Below, piece by piece: positions 12,560 to 14,244 of a stretch of 14,244 nt of DNA; the first letter of the stretch is position 1; each line of letters starts with the position of its first letter. The notes beneath the pieces are model-generated. The model worked only from the letters and a program-made list of their open reading frames with translations. It had not been told where the DNA came from and searched no databases. The DNA is from an uncultured Eubacteriales bacterium. GTDB lineage: Bacteria; Bacillota; Clostridia; Monoglobales; Monoglobaceae. Position numbers and translations under genes: made by a program. The stretch lies in the NCBI GenBank assembly GCA_900552305.1, contig URZD01000034.1, forward strand, positions 1 to 14,244, given 5' to 3'.

Positions 12560-13729
12560 CTACAGGGTATATTTTGCCCTGATTTCTCTGTCAGTATTTA
12601 TTATATCATCAACAGTAGGATTCGGTATATTTCTGTAATCGGAAAGTGTTTTTTCGACAAAATCGGCAATATCCAAAAATCCGATTCGGTCGTGCAGAAA
12701 CGCGTCAACCGCGATTTCGTTCGCGGCGTTCAGCACGGTCGGCATAATTCCTCCGTCACGCCCCGCCTTTTTTGCAAGCGCAAGACAGCGGAAGGTTTTT
12801 TCATCCGGCTCGAAAAACGTCATTTTTCCAAGCTCGCGGAACGACAGCCGCTTGTCGGGCGACGGAAGTCTGTACGGATATGTGAACGCGTACTGAATCG
12901 GGTGCTTCATGGACGGGAGCGAAAGCTGCGCAATTATGCTGCCGTCAACGAACTCCACCATAGAATGAATAATGCTTTCGCGCTGAACAACGACCTCTAT
13001 ATCGTCAATGTCAACGCCGAAAAGCCACTTTGCCTCGATTATTTCAAGACCCTTATTCATCAGCGTTGCGCTGTCAACCGTAATCTTTGCGCCCATCGAC
13101 CAGTTGGGGTGACGGAGCGCGTCCTCCTTTGTGACACCCGAAAGCTCCGCGCGGGTTTTGCCGAAAAACGGACCTCCGGAGGCGGTGAGCAGGATTTTTT
13201 CAAGCTCCGCGCGGTTTCCGCCGTGAAGGCTTTGGAAAATCGCGGAGTGTTCACTGTCGACCGGGAGCAGCCGAACGCCCTTTTCGGCAACGGCGTCCAT
13301 AAATATACCGCCTGCGGTAACAAGAGTTTCCTTATTGGCAAGGGCAATGTCCTTGCCCGCGCCGATTGCGTGAAGGGTCGGAACAAGACCCGCAAAGCCG
13401 ACTATGGACGAAAGCACCATGTCGGTTTCCTCAAGCGCTGCAATTTCAATCAGACCCTCCTCGCCGCAGAGAACGCGTATATCCGTGTCCGCAAGGCGGA
13501 CGGAAAGCTCCCTCATTCCGCCTTCGTCAGCCACGGCAACCGCTTTGGGGCGGTATTTCCGCGCCTGCTTTTCAAGAAGGTCAATGTTGGTTTTCCCCGA
13601 AAGGGCAACCACGTTTATTGTCTTTATCCCCCGAAGGTCGTCAACAACCTCCAGCGCCTGTGTTCCGATTGAGCCGGTCGAGCCGAGGATTGAAATGTTC
13701 AGGGGCGAATTTTCGTTTGTAATGTTCAT
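12560..13729 (-). CDS. dxr: 1-deoxy-D-xylulose 5-phosphate reductoisomerase
   Basis: This enzyme converts 1-deoxy-D-xylulose 5-phosphate to 2-C-methyl-D-erythritol 4-phosphate with NADPH, the committed step of the MEP isoprenoid pathway in the cytoplasm. The NADPH loop ISILGSTGSIG is at residues 12-22. Other hallmarks follow in order: 'ALANKETLVTAG', 'LPVDSEHSAIFQ' with the metal-binding Asp and Glu, 'TASGGPFFG', 'HPNWSMGAKITVDSATLMNK' and 'LNAANEIAVDAFL'. The chosen ATG (13727-13729) gives 389 residues; AAGGAG (13739-13744) sits 9 bases upstream and the protein then starts close to the cofactor loop as in relatives. An upstream in-frame ATG at 13766-13768 with GAGGTG about 11 bases before it would add 13 residues and cannot be excluded. 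Located between cdsA and rseP, as in many bacteria. Confidence 0.96.
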   Translation of the reverse strand: MNITNENSPLNISILGSTGSIGTQALEVVDDLRGIKTINVVALSGKTNIDLLEKQARKYRPKAVAVADEGGMRELSVRLADTDIRVLCGEEGLIEIAALEETDMVLSSIVGFAGLVPTLHAIGAGKDIALANKETLVTAGGIFMDAVAEKGVRLLPVDSEHSAIFQSLHGGNRAELEKILLTASGGPFFGKTRAELSGVTKEDALRHPNWSMGAKITVDSATLMNKGLEIIEAKWLFGVDIDDIEVVVQRESIIHSMVEFVDGSIIAQLSLPSMKHPIQYAFTYPYRLPSPDKRLSFRELGKMTFFEPDEKTFRCLALAKKAGRDGGIMPTVLNAANEIAVDAFLHDRIGFLDIADFVEKTLSDYRNIPNPTVDDIINTDREIRAKYTL

Positions 13730-13793
13730 CAAAGCTTTCTCCTTAGGCGATATGTCCTGTACCGTCATTTTTTTACGTTCACCTCATAATGCG

Positions 13794-14243
13794 TTAAAGA
13801 ATAACGGTAAACACGCTGTTTAAAAGGAGGTAGACGGCGGGCGCAACCATAATCACGCTGTCGCACCTGTCAAGAATGCCGCCGTGACCCGGAAACAGCG
13901 TTCCGTAGTCCTTTATGCCGTAGTGGCGTTTTATAATCGATGCGGAAAGGTCGCCAATCTCGGATATTACCGATATTATAACCCCCATAAGCGCAAGACT
14001 TGCAAAGCGCACCGAGAAATTAAACGCGTATTTTAAAATAAGTCCGTACACAATATAGAAAACCACACCGCCGAGCACGCCGCCGAACGCGCCCTCGATG
14101 GTTTTTTTCGGACTGATTTCGGGGCAGAGCTTGTGTCTGCCGAAAAATATGCCGACAAAGTACGCGCCGGTATCGGCAAGAAACGCGCCGATAAATATCA
14201 GCCAGATGAGATACTCGCCGTTTTGCGACTCTCTGACAAGAAT
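13794..14243 (-). CDS. cdsA: Phosphatidate cytidylyltransferase, C-terminal part (5' end outside window)
   Basis: The frame is open to the window edge and gives the last ~149 residues of CdsA, the membrane enzyme making CDP-diacylglycerol from phosphatidate and CTP, the precursor of phospholipids. The PROSITE-type family signature is complete: 'SIIKRHYGIKDYGTLFPGH' continuing into 'GGILDRCD', with the acidic residues of the catalytic site. Upstream are 'FLADTGAYFVGIFFGRHKL' and 'SPKKTIEGAFGG', both typical. Several hydrophobic helices flank them. The stop lies 64 bases before the dxr start (25 if the longer dxr form is used), consistent with one operon. In other Firmicutes the gene before it is uppS; that is outside the window. 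Confidence 0.95.
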   Translation of the reverse strand: MLVRESQNGEYLIWLIFIGAFLADTGAYFVGIFFGRHKLCPEISPKKTIEGAFGGVLGGVVFYIVYGLILKYAFNFSVRFASLALMGVIISVISEIGDLSASIIKRHYGIKDYGTLFPGHGGILDRCDSVIMVAPAVYLLLNSVFTVIL

Positions 14244-14244
14244 T

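Noticed and set aside
12308..13672. Long (454-codon) open frame on the plus strand opposite dxr and rseP
   Set aside because: It has no family resemblance, is rich in Arg/Lys/Asn as expected from the complement of real genes, lacks a ribosome binding site, and the opposite strand carries unmistakable dxr and rseP motifs.

Overview
The window reads as a chromosomal segment from a Gram-positive, low-to-mid GC anaerobe of the class Clostridia, probably a gut Oscillospirales-type bacterium. This is inferred from strong Shine-Dalgarno sites before nearly every gene, sigma-A type TTGACT-N17-TATAAT promoters, a clostridial DUF1540 peptide, a SigV/RsiV-type sigma/anti-sigma pair, and the cdsA-dxr-rseP gene order. 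Fifteen genes, or parts of genes, are supported. Thirteen stop with TAA, two with TAG and none with TGA.

Layout. 1-522: 3' end of an AraC-type regulator. 769-3078: a glutamine-type polar amino acid ABC importer on the plus strand (lipoprotein, permease, ATPase), with a textbook promoter, a folded element between the first two genes and a strong terminator. 3226-3344: a degenerate 18-bp tandem repeat. 3360-5180 (minus): the ribosome-associated GTPase typA/bipA with its own promoter. 5290-9172: a small accessory catabolic locus. A minus-strand AraC regulator lies divergent from a plus-strand operon of a galactonate-dehydratase-type enolase superfamily enzyme, a GH16 glycoside hydrolase without a signal peptide, and an SDR oxidoreductase interrupted by one in-frame TGA. 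9304-10645 (minus): an ECF sigma factor and an RsiV-like membrane anti-sigma factor, translationally coupled. 10946-11107: a 53-residue Cys-rich DUF1540 peptide behind a structured leader. 11417-14243 (minus): rseP, dxr and the 3' part of cdsA, a conserved envelope/isoprenoid operon.

How the genes work together. The ABC importer is self-contained. The AraC/dehydratase/GH16/SDR locus looks like intracellular breakdown of a (galacto-)oligosaccharide and oxidation or dehydration of the resulting sugar acid; two opposing promoters sit almost on top of each other in the divergent region. The sigma/anti-sigma pair is of the type that senses cell-wall attack by lysozyme in other Firmicutes, and the site-2 protease RseP that destroys such anti-sigma factors is encoded about 0.8 kb upstream of the sigma gene in the minus-strand direction.

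No complete new system of the defence or mobile type is visible. The points most worth a second look are the AraC/GH16/dehydratase/SDR locus, the single Gly-to-TGA interruption of the SDR, the cloverleaf-like element at 1561-1655, the switch-like inverted repeats at 10751-10835, the 18-bp minisatellite, and the paired repeat element at 11201-11341.
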